Origin: DASTFY01 sp963829955
GTDB taxonomy: Bacteria > Actinomycetota > Acidimicrobiia > Acidimicrobiales > Ilumatobacteraceae
Length of the DNA stretch: 64,000 nt
Direction of reading: 5' to 3'
Assembly (NCBI GenBank): GCA_963829955.1
Contig: CAWHKS010000011.1
Location: forward strand, 1 to 64,000
Part shown: piece by piece, positions 42,824 to 51,570 of the stretch
Numbering within the stretch: the first letter of the stretch is position 1
How the letters are laid out: every line of letters begins with the position of its first letter
Notes under the pieces: model-generated
What the model saw: the letters and a program-made list of their open reading frames with translations, nothing else
Told to the model about the DNA's origin: nothing
Databases searched by the model: none
Position numbers and translations under genes: made by a program

Positions 42824-43917
42824 CCGGGGTGCTGTCGGCTCGGGCCCTCAACCGGGCCACGCTGGCCCGCCAGCTCCTCCTGGAGCCGTCGCCGCTCGAC
42901 CCGCTCCAGGTCGTCGAGAAGCTCGTCGGCCTGCAGGCCCAGGTCCCGGGTAACCCCTACGTCGCGCTCTGGTCGCGCCTGTCGACGTTCGACCCCGAGG
43001 AGCTCGGTCGGCAGCTCGCCGCCGGCGACCTCGTGCGCTCGGCCGCCATCCGAGGCACCATCCACCTTCTGACGGCCGACGATTGCCTCACGCTGTGGCC
43101 GGCGTCGCAGCCCGTGCTCGAGCGGGAGCTGCGCACCCACCGCGACCACGCACCGAATCTCGACGGGGTCGAGCTGGACGGCGTGATGGCGTGGGCCCGG
43201 TCGTTCCTCGACCAACCCCGGACGCTGCCCGAGCTGAAGAAGGCCCTGCAGGCCGAGTTCCCGGCACTGGACGCGGGCGCGCTCGTGCTCGCCTGCCGGA
43301 ATCGGCTGGCTCTGGTGCAGGTGCCGCCCCGCGGCATGTGGGGACGGTCGCACCGGGTGACCGTGTCCACGCTGGAGGCGTGGATCGGCCGTCCGCTCGG
43401 GCCGCCGATGCCCATGAAGGACCTCGTGCTGCGATACCTCGCGGCGTTCGGGCCCGCCACGGCCGCCGACGTCTCGACCTGGTCGCGCCTCCCTGGCTTC
43501 GGCCCCGTTCTGGAGGATCTCAAGGCGCAGCTCCACGTGGTCCACGACGAGAGCGGCCACGCGCTCGTGGATCTGCCCGACGCACCACGACCGGATCCGC
43601 ACACTCCGGGCCCGGTCCGCTTTCTGCCTGAGTACGACAATGTGCTGCTGTCCCACGCCGACCGGACCCGTTTCTTCGACGCCGACGTCTCCGCGCTCTA
43701 CCCGCGCGGCCGTCTCGGCCGGGGCCACGTGCTCGTGGACGGGACGGTGCAGGCAACGTGGATCGTCGACGGTGACGTCATCGCCGTGCGTCACCTGGAC
43801 CTGCCGGACGAGGTGCTCAGTGAGGTGGCTGGCGGCGCCGAGCACCTGGCGTCGTTCCTCGGGCTGGCCGATCGGGCTGTCCGGTTCGAGGGGGTCGGCG
43901 CGGGGGACCGCCGGTAG
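42820..43917 (+). CDS. Winged-helix DNA glycosylase-like protein (AlkZ/HTH_42 family)
   Basis: A 365-residue member of the HTH_42 superfamily, which includes AlkZ, the glycosylase that unhooks alkylated bases and interstrand crosslinks. The catalytic Q-x-Q motif is LQAQVPGNPYVALW (near residues 35-45). Other landmarks are RGTIHLLTADD, MWGRSHRVT, YLAAFGPATAADVSTWS and LPEYDNVLLSH. The C-terminal domain ends in VTWIVDG-like strands. AlkZ homologues sit in natural-product resistance clusters, but stand-alone actinobacterial copies are common. Coupled to the upstream methyltransferase, 10 bp before a peroxiredoxin. Confidence 0.82.
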   Translation: MTGVLSARALNRATLARQLLLEPSPLDPLQVVEKLVGLQAQVPGNPYVALWSRLSTFDPEELGRQLAAGDLVRSAAIRGTIHLLTADDCLTLWPASQPVLERELRTHRDHAPNLDGVELDGVMAWARSFLDQPRTLPELKKALQAEFPALDAGALVLACRNRLALVQVPPRGMWGRSHRVTVSTLEAWIGRPLGPPMPMKDLVLRYLAAFGPATAADVSTWSRLPGFGPVLEDLKAQLHVVHDESGHALVDLPDAPRPDPHTPGPVRFLPEYDNVLLSHADRTRFFDADVSALYPRGRLGRGHVLVDGTVQATWIVDGDVIAVRHLDLPDEVLSEVAGGAEHLASFLGLADRAVRFEGVGAGDRR

Positions 43918-43920
43918 CCT
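43915..43920 (+). promoter_or_regulatory. -10 box for leaderless peroxiredoxin
   Basis: TAGCCT overlaps the stop codon of the glycosylase gene and ends 7 nt before GTG 43928. Confidence 0.4.
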
Positions 43921-43927
43921 GCGCGGC

Positions 43928-44386
43928 GTGAAGATCGCCGTCGGGGACCAGGCTCCGGACTTCACGCTGCCCGGGACGGGGGACCGCGACTACTCGCTGG
44001 CCGAGTACCGCGGCCGTCCGATCGTGCTCGTCTTCTACCCGGGCGACGACACGCCCGTCTGCACGAAGCAGCTCAACACGTACAACGACGACATCGGGAC
44101 CTTCCGCGGTCTCGACGCCGAGGTCCTGGCCATCAGCCCCCAAGGTCTCGAGAGCCACGAGCACTTCGCCTCGAAGCACGGGTTCGACTTCCCGCTCCTC
44201 GCCGATACCGACAAGGCGGTGGCGGCCAGCTATGGCACGCTCGGACCGCTCGGCTTCCCCCGCCGGTCGGTGTTCGTCATCGACGCCGACGGGATCGTCC
44301 GGTACGCGCACCGCGCCATCGCGGGACTCACGTTCCGCCCCACCGCCGAACTCGTGCGGGCCGTCGAGGCTGCCACACCCCGCTGA
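43928..44386 (+). CDS. Peroxiredoxin (Bcp/AhpE type)
   Basis: A 152-residue thioredoxin-fold peroxidase. The peroxidatic Cys is in YPGDDTPVCTKQLNTY (near residue 45), with the conserved Thr three residues before. There is no clear resolving Cys at Bcp's +5 position, since CTKQL lacks a second Cys. The enzyme may therefore be one-Cys, using mycothiol or mycoredoxin as AhpE does. The closing GFPRRSVFVIDADGIVRYAH is a family block. The start GTG 43928 is supported by TAGCCT. Confidence 0.9.
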   Translation: MKIAVGDQAPDFTLPGTGDRDYSLAEYRGRPIVLVFYPGDDTPVCTKQLNTYNDDIGTFRGLDAEVLAISPQGLESHEHFASKHGFDFPLLADTDKAVAASYGTLGPLGFPRRSVFVIDADGIVRYAHRAIAGLTFRPTAELVRAVEAATPR

Positions 44387-44400
44387 GCCGGCTGGGCGCC

Positions 44401-45354
44401 CTACAGCGCCCGCCAGGCGAAGAAGGCGTCTGACACCTCCTTCGTGACCCTGACCCCGTGGTTGAGGCTGTTGTTCGGGTAGACGGTGCCGTAGATGCCG
44501 TACCCGTGCACCGCCATCACGCACCAGCCGGTGCACTGCGACGCGGACGAGCCCCGCTTGGTGAAGATCGGTGACCCGCTGGTACCGCCGTAGGTGTCGT
44601 TGGCGTAGTAGAGCCGCCTGGCCTCGGACACGCGGATCTGGTCCGTCGTCCTCCACTGCGCGAGCGGCCGGTCGCCGGCGTAGCCGTGGTTTCGGCTCTG
44701 CGTGCCGTTCAGCCCGGCCGTCTGGTACCACCAGCCGAACCATCCGGTCGTCTGCCCGACCGCGCACGTCAGCTTCAGCGCGCCGTAGTCGTACTCGTCG
44801 CTGCCGGCGCTGATGAAGGCGTTCGTCGTGACGAGCAGCCGCGCCCCGCACACCCCGTAAGGAGCGGGAGTGGCGCGGGTCGAGTCATACCCCGGGTACA
44901 CCCGCATTGCCGCGGCGTCGTAGAAGCGGCGGGTGGATCGGTTGTAAACGCAATGACCGGACGTGACGACGGTGTTGGTGGCGATGAGAAACCCGCTGCA
45001 CCACTGGTTGCCGCTCAGCGTGATCAGCACGACCATCCGGGCCGGTTTGTTCGTCGTGTCCGACACCTTCGAGCGGTTGTCGGGACCGAGGATGCTCTCC
45101 GCCGACGCCAGCCCGAGCGGGCCGATCGTCTCGGTCGGGGGCGGAGCGGGCGGCGGCGGTGCGGCCTCGTTGCCGAAGGCGCCCTCCGCGCCCTGGCGTC
45201 CGGCCGATGTGATCGCCAGCGTGCGACCATCGCTCGTGACGGTGGTGGACTCCGGCGGCGGGACCTGGCCGGCCACCGGTGCAGTGAAGAGAAAACCCAC
45301 ACCCACCCCGAGAACGATCGCCACCGCCCACTTCGTGCGCGTGCGAGCCCGCAT
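44401..45354 (-). CDS. Secreted trypsin/V8-like serine protease
   Basis: A 317-residue exported S1-fold protease. The signal peptide is MRARTRTKWAVAIVLGVGVG onward, cleaved near VAGQV. A Pro-rich segment follows (EAAPPPPAPPPTE). The catalytic triad is His in VVTSGHCVYNRS, Asp in SDEYDYGALKL and Ser in YGGTSGSPIF, like V8-type glutamyl endopeptidases. Paired Cys residues (WCSGFL...GHC, CGAR...LTCAV, CTGWC) suggest disulfides. GGAGG lies 15 nt upstream of ATG 45354. It is convergent with the peroxiredoxin. The 151 bp upstream to 45505 hold nothing I recognise. Confidence 0.85.
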   Translation of the reverse strand: MRARTRTKWAVAIVLGVGVGFLFTAPVAGQVPPPESTTVTSDGRTLAITSAGRQGAEGAFGNEAAPPPPAPPPTETIGPLGLASAESILGPDNRSKVSDTTNKPARMVVLITLSGNQWCSGFLIATNTVVTSGHCVYNRSTRRFYDAAAMRVYPGYDSTRATPAPYGVCGARLLVTTNAFISAGSDEYDYGALKLTCAVGQTTGWFGWWYQTAGLNGTQSRNHGYAGDRPLAQWRTTDQIRVSEARRLYYANDTYGGTSGSPIFTKRGSSASQCTGWCVMAVHGYGIYGTVYPNNSLNHGVRVTKEVSDAFFAWRAL

Positions 45355-45505
45355 GCAGCCACGCTGAACCTCCGGAGCGGGTTCGTCCAGCGCGGACTCC
45401 GCTCGTTCTGGTGAGAGCGCGGCTTGACGGTCCGATGTCACACGCCGTCGCGTGCCGACCTCCGAGCGCAACGGACGCCGCCGACGTCCGCCGGTGCGGC
45501 GGTGG

Positions 45506-46917
45506 CTACACGACGGCGGCGATGGCGTCGGCCAGTTGCCGAAGCGAGCGCACCTCGTAGACGCCGGCACACGTCGGGCGGTACGCGGACATGGCGGAGT
45601 CGTCCGTGTCCCACTGGTCCTCGGGCTCGGGGTTCAACCAGTAGACGCGCCGAGCCCGCTGGCACAGGTTGCGGAACGGCGTCAGACCCGCGGCCCGGTA
45701 GTTGGTACACGCGCGTCGCCGGTCACCAGCACCGTCGTCCTCGGTGTCACCACGCTGTCGAGATGGCGGCGGCTGAACGTCTCGAAGGCCTGGCCGTAGT
45801 CGCTGTGGCCGTCCCCGGCGATGAGCCCCCGCCGCTCGAGGAGCCGGGCCACGTGGATGTCGTGGGTGGCCGCCCCGAAGAGGTCGGTCACCTCGACGAT
45901 GCCGTCGATGAAGGCGAAGCTCCGCACCCGGGCCAGCTCGTCGTGGAGCGCGTGCACGAGGGTGAAGGTGAACTCCGCGAACTCCGCCACCGAGCCGGAG
46001 ACGTCGCACAGCACGACGACGTCCGCCCGGTGGGGATGGCGCTTGCGCCAGGCCGGGTCGAGCGGCACCCCACCCGTCTGGAGCGATCGGCGGGCCGTGG
46101 TGCGCGCGTCGAGGCGGCCGGTGGCCTGCTGGCGACGGCGGCGGCCGATCCGCGCCGCCAGCTGCCGGGCCAGGGGCTGCACCGTGCGCCGGAGCTCGTT
46201 GAGCTCGACGGCGGACAGGGCGAGCAGGTCGCGGGTCATCGGCGGCGCGTCGGCCACGTCGGCCGGGTCGCCACGGTCCAGCCGATCAGCGATCTGGGCC
46301 GCCAGCTCCCGCCTGAAGTCCTCCAGCAGTCGCGCCAGCTCGTTGCGCTGCAGCAGGAGCTCGAGCTCCGTCAGGCCCGTCGCCTCGTCCCGCCGCAACC
46401 GCTGCATCTCCGCAGTCAGCATGCGGGTGAGATCCACGGCGCGGAGCACCCGGTGGAGGAAGTAGCGCTGGGACCCGGGCTGTTGACCGATGCCGCTGTG
46501 GAGCTCAACCGCCCGGGCGGCCAGGAAGCGCAGCTCCTCCTCGTCACCCGCGTGGAGAGCATCCAGGATGGCGTCGGCCAGCCCGGGTGCCGAAGGCCCG
46601 TGGTCGAAATCGCGGTCGATGGGAAGCCCGCCCTGCGCGTCCGTCCCCGGCGGCAGACCGTCGCTCGGGGCGTCGTCGTGGGACCCGGGGTCGGCCCGGA
46701 AAACGGTGGCGAAGGCGCGGTCGAACTGGGCGGCTCCCAGCGGCTCCTTCACCATGGCGGCGCGCAGCCCGGCCTGCAGGGCGGCGCGATCCAGCAGATC
46801 GAGGTGCTCGAGGGCCTGGCAGGCGTCGATGAGCTCGCCGGTCGACACATGGATCCCGCTTCGCCGTAGCCGCTCGGCGAGCTGCACCACGCGGTCGAAG
46901 AGCGGCGTCCCGGTCAC
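45506..46917 (-). CDS. VWA-domain protein (CoxE/MadC-like), two-base frameshift
   Basis: A protein of about 469 residues after correction. The N-terminal half is helical (MTGTPLFDRVVQLAERLRRS). The C-terminal VWA domain has the MIDAS motif DVSGS in VVLCDVSGSVAEFAEF and TDLFGAATHDIHVARLL. The main frame ends at ARVPTTGPRV; removing two bases of the GTGT at 45706-45710 gives GDARTNYRAAGLTPFRNL and continues to IAAVV at 45506. Such proteins work with MoxR-type AAA+ ATPases in metallocentre or complex assembly; no MoxR is in view. GTG 46917 has TACAGT eight nt upstream. Confidence 0.8.
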
Positions 46918-46925
46918 CGCCGCTC

Positions 46926-46931
46926 ACTGTA
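46926..46931 (-). promoter_or_regulatory. -10 box for the VWA gene
   Basis: TACAGT on the minus strand ends 8 nt before GTG 46917. Confidence 0.4.
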
Positions 46932-46952
46932 GGGATGGGAGGATCGCGCCCG

Positions 46953-47505
46953 ATGGTCGAGGGGGTCGATCCGCCGCCGGGACGGCTCGTGCGGTTGGGC
47001 GTGGTCGTGCGGTCGGAGGACCCGGACCAGCAGCGCCGCCTGGCCCGCATGTGCGATCTGGCCGGCGTCGACGTGCTCTGGGTCGATGACGAGCAGGTCG
47101 CGGTGGCCGTCGCCGGAGCGGTCGTCCGCGCCCGGGTGCTGGTGCGTCCCCAGACGGATGAGCCCTGGGCGCGGACAGTTCCCGTCTCGGTCGGCCGCAC
47201 ACCGGCCGAGGCCGAGGCGCGGGCCTCGATGGATGGCTCCCTCGCGCGCTACGGCGACCTGGCCACGGACGGGTTGTTCGGCACGTTGGAGAGCGCGCGA
47301 GCTACGCGTGATCGAGCTCGCCCACTCCGGGGTGACCGACCTGCGCTGCGTGCTGCCCGACGTACCCGACGTTCACGACGTCGTGGCGCAGCTCACCGCG
47401 GTGGTCATCGGCTCGACCGCCACCCACCGGCCGGACGCTCCCCGCTCCGCCGACCCCGCCCCTCCGCCCTGGGCCCGTCGCCGCCCCGCGTCACCGCCGG
47501 CCTGA
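46953..47505 (+). CDS. Hypothetical protein with luciferase-like N-terminus (one-base frameshift)
   Basis: About 183 residues if repaired. The N-terminus (PPGRLVRLGVVVRSEDPDQQR, ARMCDLAGVDVLWVDDEQV) resembles the first strand-helix of LLM-type barrels, but it is too short for one. After TDGLFGTLESA the frame turns to Arg-rich nonsense. Shifting past one extra base near 47295-47305 gives ARELRVIELAHSGVTDLRCV, then LPDVPDVHDVVAQLTAVVIG and a Pro-rich end at 47505. ATG 46953 has GGGAGGA upstream; ATG 46935 is the alternative. The function is unknown, possibly a degenerate relative of LLM proteins. Confidence 0.6.
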
Positions 47506-47533
47506 GCTGAGCTCCCACAGGTTCCCCAGGCGA

Positions 47534-47580
47534 TTCTCGCGGCCGCTGGACGCGGTACCGGCCACAGGATCCCGCGAGAA
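47534..47580. terminator. Candidate bidirectional terminator
   Basis: TTCTCGCGG (47534-47542) pairs with CCGCGAGAA (47572-47580), a 9-bp perfect stem with a 29-nt GC-rich interior between two convergent genes. There is no T-run, so it is not a textbook intrinsic terminator. Confidence 0.4.
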
Positions 47581-47587
47581 CGATCAC

Positions 47588-48439
47588 CTACTGGCGGGCG
47601 AGCTGGGCGTTGATGGCCCCGGCCGTCGCCAGCAGCTCGGGTACGAACGCGGTCTTCAGTTCCTCGAGGCTGACCCGGCCGGCGTGGGTCGACACGTTGA
47701 TGGCGGCGAGCGCGCAGCCCCGCCGGTTCCGCAGGACGGTGGAAGCACTACGCACACCGATCTCCAGCTCCTGGTCCACCACGGCGTACCCCTGCCGGCG
47801 CACGTCGTGGATCGCTTCCCGCAGCGCCGTCGGTTCGGTCAGCGTGTTGTCCGTCGCCGGGGTCACAGTCGTGCGGGCCAGGAACGAGTCCAGCTCGTCG
47901 TCGGGGAGCTCGGCCAGCAGCGCCCGGCCCATCGAGGTCGACGCGGCCGGGAGCCGCGACCCGAGCGAGATGGCCACGGTCATGATCCGCTTCGTCGGCA
48001 CCCGTGCCACGTAGACGATCTCGTCGTCGTCCAGTACGGCGGCCGAGACCGATTCGTGGACGCGCTCGGACAGCGCCTCCATGAACGGCTGCGCGATGTC
48101 GGGCAGCTTGAGCGACGAGACGTACGCGTACCCCAGGTCCAGCACACGCGGCGTGAGCTCGAACGACCGTCCGTCCGAGCGCATGTAGCCAAGCGCCTCG
48201 AAGGTCAGCAGGAGCCGGCGGGCCGTGGCCCGGGTCAGGTCGGTTGTCCGCGCGACCTCGGACAGCGTCATCGAGGGCCGATCGGCCGAGAAGGCGCGCA
48301 GGACCGACAGGCCTCGCTCGAGGGACTGGACGAACTCGCTGCGCGGCCCCACGGGCGGCGTCGCCGCCGCGGCGTGTCGGTTCCCGTCCTGGTCTCCTTC
48401 GGGCGTCTGCGTCTCGTCCTGGGGCGCCGTTCTTGACAT
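47588..48439 (-). CDS. IclR-family regulator (PcaR/PobR-like) of the hydroquinone operon
   Basis: A 283-residue IclR regulator. The N-terminal wHTH (about 35-95: SLERGLSVLRAFSADRPSMT, LSEVARTTDLTRATARRLLLT) is followed by the effector domain (VSAAVLDDDEIVYVARVPTKR, AASTSMGRALLAELPDDEL, QGYAVVDQELEIGVRSA). The last two blocks are typical of the PcaR/PcaU/PobR aromatic-degradation subgroup. It is divergent from the dioxygenase operon across 108 bp and is probably its regulator. ATG 48439 has GAGGTG eight nt upstream; GTG 48448 is an alternative start. Confidence 0.88.
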   Translation of the reverse strand: MSRTAPQDETQTPEGDQDGNRHAAAATPPVGPRSEFVQSLERGLSVLRAFSADRPSMTLSEVARTTDLTRATARRLLLTFEALGYMRSDGRSFELTPRVLDLGYAYVSSLKLPDIAQPFMEALSERVHESVSAAVLDDDEIVYVARVPTKRIMTVAISLGSRLPAASTSMGRALLAELPDDELDSFLARTTVTPATDNTLTEPTALREAIHDVRRQGYAVVDQELEIGVRSASTVLRNRRGCALAAINVSTHAGRVSLEELKTAFVPELLATAGAINAQLARQ

Positions 48440-48547
48440 GCTGTGCACCTCGCGGGGACAATGTTCTCACAGCGTACGGATGTGCGCAATGCGAACGAGC
48501 CCGACCAGGAGTGGTTCGGGCGTCGGACACGCCGGGGGTGAAGGCCG

Positions 48548-49042
48548 ATGACCAACTACGTGACCAAGTTCGGGTCGCTCGACGATTTCGAGAAGGGCAG
48601 CATCGAGATCATCGACGACGATCCGAAGCACTACGCCTTCTCCAACATCTTCGAGGTGGCCAACGCCTCCCGCCCGTGGGAGAAGGTGGCCGTCGGTAAG
48701 AACATGGACTACGTGGTCGAGGTCATCCGGGCCGAGGGCACCAGCGAGTGGCGCACGGCCGCGCACGACGAGTTCCCGCTCGTGCTCGACGGCGAGGTCA
48801 CCATCGAGCTCGTCAAGCTCGACGAGCCTGCCGTCCCCGCCGACAAGAACGGCTCTGTGGCCATCGGTGGCGATCCCGTCGGTCGCCCCATGGGCCGCGT
48901 CGTGTGCCGCCGCGGCCACATGGCCCTCCTGCCTGCCAACGCTGCCTACCGCATGAGCGCCGAGCGCCCCTCGGTGGTCATCCTCCAGACCACCCTGGGC
49001 GATGACACCATCGAGCGCTGGGCCGAGATCTGCCTGTCCTGA
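48548..49042 (+). CDS. Hydroquinone 1,2-dioxygenase, small subunit (HapC-like)
   Basis: A 164-residue (about 18 kDa) protein starting MTNYVTKFGSLDDFEKGSIE. The size and its pairing with a 38-kDa partner match the small subunit of the two-component Fe(II) hydroquinone dioxygenase (HapC, PnpC-type) that cleaves hydroquinone to 4-hydroxymuconic semialdehyde. Sequence features such as EWRTAAHDEFPLVLDGEVTI and RRGHMALLPANAAYRM look cupin-like. The assignment rests on length, partner and pathway context as well as recollection of the family. A GTGAAGG sequence precedes the ATG. Confidence 0.8.
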   Translation: MTNYVTKFGSLDDFEKGSIEIIDDDPKHYAFSNIFEVANASRPWEKVAVGKNMDYVVEVIRAEGTSEWRTAAHDEFPLVLDGEVTIELVKLDEPAVPADKNGSVAIGGDPVGRPMGRVVCRRGHMALLPANAAYRMSAERPSVVILQTTLGDDTIERWAEICLS

Positions 49043-49071
49043 AGTCGTCGCGTCGCTGAGAAGGAGCCACC

Positions 49072-50085
49072 ATGACCACCACTGACGCCGGCGAGGTCAC
49101 CGCCGCCGAGGTCCCCGCCGCCGAAGTCACGGCCTCCGAGCCCAACGCCGAGGGGTACCGGCAGTTCACCCTGGGCGGGTTCACGTTCTGGCGGGACGAG
49201 TTCTTCGTCCACATCACGTGGCCGACCGGGAGCCACATCCTCAGCGTCGACAACTTCCTGCGCGCCCTGCAGCGGGACGTGGCCTGGGACTTCTTCTACG
49301 GCACGGTCAACTTCGACGGGGTGTTCGGCACGGTCAACCACTACGGCACCGTCGACATGTTCGCCGGCCGGTACAACGACGCCTACCGCAAGGCGGAACT
49401 GGACCACGTCGAGAACTTCGAGACGCCGCTCATCCGCGAGACCTTCAAGGCCATGCTGGCCGACTGGACGAACGAGGGCTTTGATCCCTTCGCCAGCCCG
49501 GCGGAGACGGACAAGCCGTTCGGCGTGAAGCGCGGTGACAACATCGCCGCCGTCACGCGCCACCGCGTCACCGCTGAGCGTATGGTCGGTGTGCCCGGTG
49601 ACGAGCAGATCCGCACCGATGCCACCCACACCGTCAACCGCATGTTTGCCGACGTGTCGCAGGACGAGCCCGAGGTCCATGCCGAGCCGGGGTTCGAGAG
49701 CGAGGTGGCGGCGTTCAGCCTCTTCGCCTACCTGAGCCGGTCCGACGTGACGTGGAACCCGTCCGTCGTGTCCCAGTGCAAGGCCAGCCTGTACTGCCCG
49801 ACGACGGAGGAGTACATCCTTCCCGTGATCCACGGCAACGACCGGGTCGAGTGGTTCATCCAGCTCTCCGACGAGATCCGGTGGGAGGTCGAGGACCGCG
49901 ACAGCGGCAAGCCCCGGGCCAAGGTCGTGATGAAGGCCGGCGACGTGGCCGCAATGCCGGGCGACATCCGCCACCAGGGCTACTCGCCCAAGCGCTCGAT
50001 GCTGCTTGTCTGGGAGAACGCCTCGCCCGAACTCCCGGAGATGATCCGCACCGGCAAGGCTCCCGTCTACCCAGTCGACTTCTAG
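49072..50085 (+). CDS. Hydroquinone 1,2-dioxygenase, large subunit (HapD-like)
   Basis: A 337-residue (about 38 kDa) protein, the size of the catalytic HapD/PnpD subunit. After a short acidic Ala/Glu leader comes FTLGGFTFWRDEFFVHITWP, VDNFLRALQRDVAWDFFYG and VNHYGTVDMFAGRYNDAY. The second half is cupin-like (DRVEWFIQLSDEIRWEVEDR, AGDVAAMPGDIRHQGYSPKR), with His and Glu residues available as Fe(II) ligands. It lies 29 bp after the small subunit with GAGAAGGAG upstream. Aldehyde dehydrogenase, CoA-transferase and maleylacetate reductase downstream complete the pathway and support the call. Confidence 0.82.
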   Translation: MTTTDAGEVTAAEVPAAEVTASEPNAEGYRQFTLGGFTFWRDEFFVHITWPTGSHILSVDNFLRALQRDVAWDFFYGTVNFDGVFGTVNHYGTVDMFAGRYNDAYRKAELDHVENFETPLIRETFKAMLADWTNEGFDPFASPAETDKPFGVKRGDNIAAVTRHRVTAERMVGVPGDEQIRTDATHTVNRMFADVSQDEPEVHAEPGFESEVAAFSLFAYLSRSDVTWNPSVVSQCKASLYCPTTEEYILPVIHGNDRVEWFIQLSDEIRWEVEDRDSGKPRAKVVMKAGDVAAMPGDIRHQGYSPKRSMLLVWENASPELPEMIRTGKAPVYPVDF

Positions 50086-50100
50086 CCGGGGCGCCTGCTG

Positions 50101-51570
50101 ATGGCGTACCAGAACAAGCTCTTCATCGGGGGCGAGTTCGTCGACGGCGTCGACGGTGCGACGATCGAGGTCCTCAACCCCCACGACTGCTCGGTCATCA
50201 CGGAGATCGCCGAGGCCCGGGCGGCGGACGTCGACCACGCGGTCGATGCTGCGGCTGCCGCGTTCCCGGCCTGGCGCCGCACCGCCGCGGCCGAGCGGGG
50301 GCGCCTGTTGCTGAAGCTGGCCGACGCCATCGAGGCGAACGCCGAGGAGCTGGCCGTCCTCGAGAGCACCGACACCGGTCATCCCGTCAAGGACTCGACC
50401 GTGCTCGACGTTCCTCGCACCGCTGGCTGCTTCCGATACTTCGGCGGCATCGCGGACAAGGTGCAGGGTGACGTGGTGCCCGTCGAGCCCGGCTTCCTCA
50501 ACTACGTCACCCGCGAGCCGCTCGGCGTGGTCGGCCAGATCGTGCCGTGGAACTTCCCGCTCATGTTCTGCAGCTGGAAGATGGGGCCGGCGCTGGCGGC
50601 CGGCAACACGGTCGTCCTGAAGCCGAGCGAGCTGACCCCGCTCTCCTCGCTGCGACTGGCCGAGCTGATGGTGGAGGTCGGGTTCCCGCCCGGCGTGGTC
50701 AACATCGTCCCCGGCTATGGCCACACCGCGGGCGAGCACCTGGCCATGCATCCGGGCGTCAGCAAGATCGCCTTCACGGGCTCGACCGCGGTCGGGCGGC
50801 GGATCGTCGAGTACTCCTCCGGCAACCTCAAGCGGGTGCAGCTCGAGCTCGGCGGCAAGGGCGCCAACATCGTCTTCGACGACGCCAACCTGCTCGCCGC
50901 GGTCAACGGCTCGGCGTTCGCCATCTTCCACAACCAGGGCCAGGCCTGCATCGCCGGGAGCCGGCTCATCCTCCACGAGGTCATCGCCGAGGAGTTCCTC
51001 GACCGCTTCTTGACCCTCGCCCGTTCGATCCGCCTTGGCAACCCGCTCGACCGGGCAACGGAGATGGGACCGCTCACTTCGCCGATGCACCGCGACCGCG
51101 TCCTGTCGTACGTCAAGGTGGCCGTCGACGAGGGCGCCGAGGTGCTGACGGGTGGGAAGGCACCCGACGACGAGGATCTGGCCCAGGGCTGCTACGTGGA
51201 GCCCACGGTCGTTCGCGCCGATCCGGGCAGCCGTGTCGGACAGGAGGAGGTGTTCGGCCCCTTCGTCACCGTGACCACGTTCGGGGACGACGACGAGGCG
51301 CTGGCTATCGCCAACGGCACCGACTACGGCCTCGGCGGTGGCCTGTGGACCAACGACCTGTCGCGGGCGCACCGCATGGCAGGCACCATCCGCTCGGGCA
51401 TGGTGTGGGTCAACTCGTACAAGCGGGTCAATCCGGGCTCGCCGTTCGGAGGCACCGGCCTCTCCGGATACGGACGGGAGATGGGGTTCGAGGCGATGCG
51501 CGAGTACACCGAGGCCAAGAGCGTGTGGATCAACGTCGACGCGCAGCTCCCGGTCTGGTACCCGCGATGA
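50101..51570 (+). CDS. Aldehyde dehydrogenase (4-hydroxymuconic semialdehyde dehydrogenase, HapE-like)
   Basis: A 489-residue NAD(P)-dependent ALDH. The NAD loop is FTGSTAVGRRI, the general base is Glu in LELGGKGANIVFDD, and the nucleophilic Cys is in NQGQACIAGSRL (near residue 283). FNPLMFCSWKMGPALAAGNT-type and EVFGPFVTVTTF blocks are also present. In this operon it would oxidise 4-hydroxymuconic semialdehyde to maleylacetate. Family members have broad ranges, so specificity comes from context. Its stop overlaps the CoA-transferase start (ATGA). Confidence 0.9.
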   Translation: MAYQNKLFIGGEFVDGVDGATIEVLNPHDCSVITEIAEARAADVDHAVDAAAAAFPAWRRTAAAERGRLLLKLADAIEANAEELAVLESTDTGHPVKDSTVLDVPRTAGCFRYFGGIADKVQGDVVPVEPGFLNYVTREPLGVVGQIVPWNFPLMFCSWKMGPALAAGNTVVLKPSELTPLSSLRLAELMVEVGFPPGVVNIVPGYGHTAGEHLAMHPGVSKIAFTGSTAVGRRIVEYSSGNLKRVQLELGGKGANIVFDDANLLAAVNGSAFAIFHNQGQACIAGSRLILHEVIAEEFLDRFLTLARSIRLGNPLDRATEMGPLTSPMHRDRVLSYVKVAVDEGAEVLTGGKAPDDEDLAQGCYVEPTVVRADPGSRVGQEEVFGPFVTVTTFGDDDEALAIANGTDYGLGGGLWTNDLSRAHRMAGTIRSGMVWVNSYKRVNPGSPFGGTGLSGYGREMGFEAMREYTEAKSVWINVDAQLPVWYPR

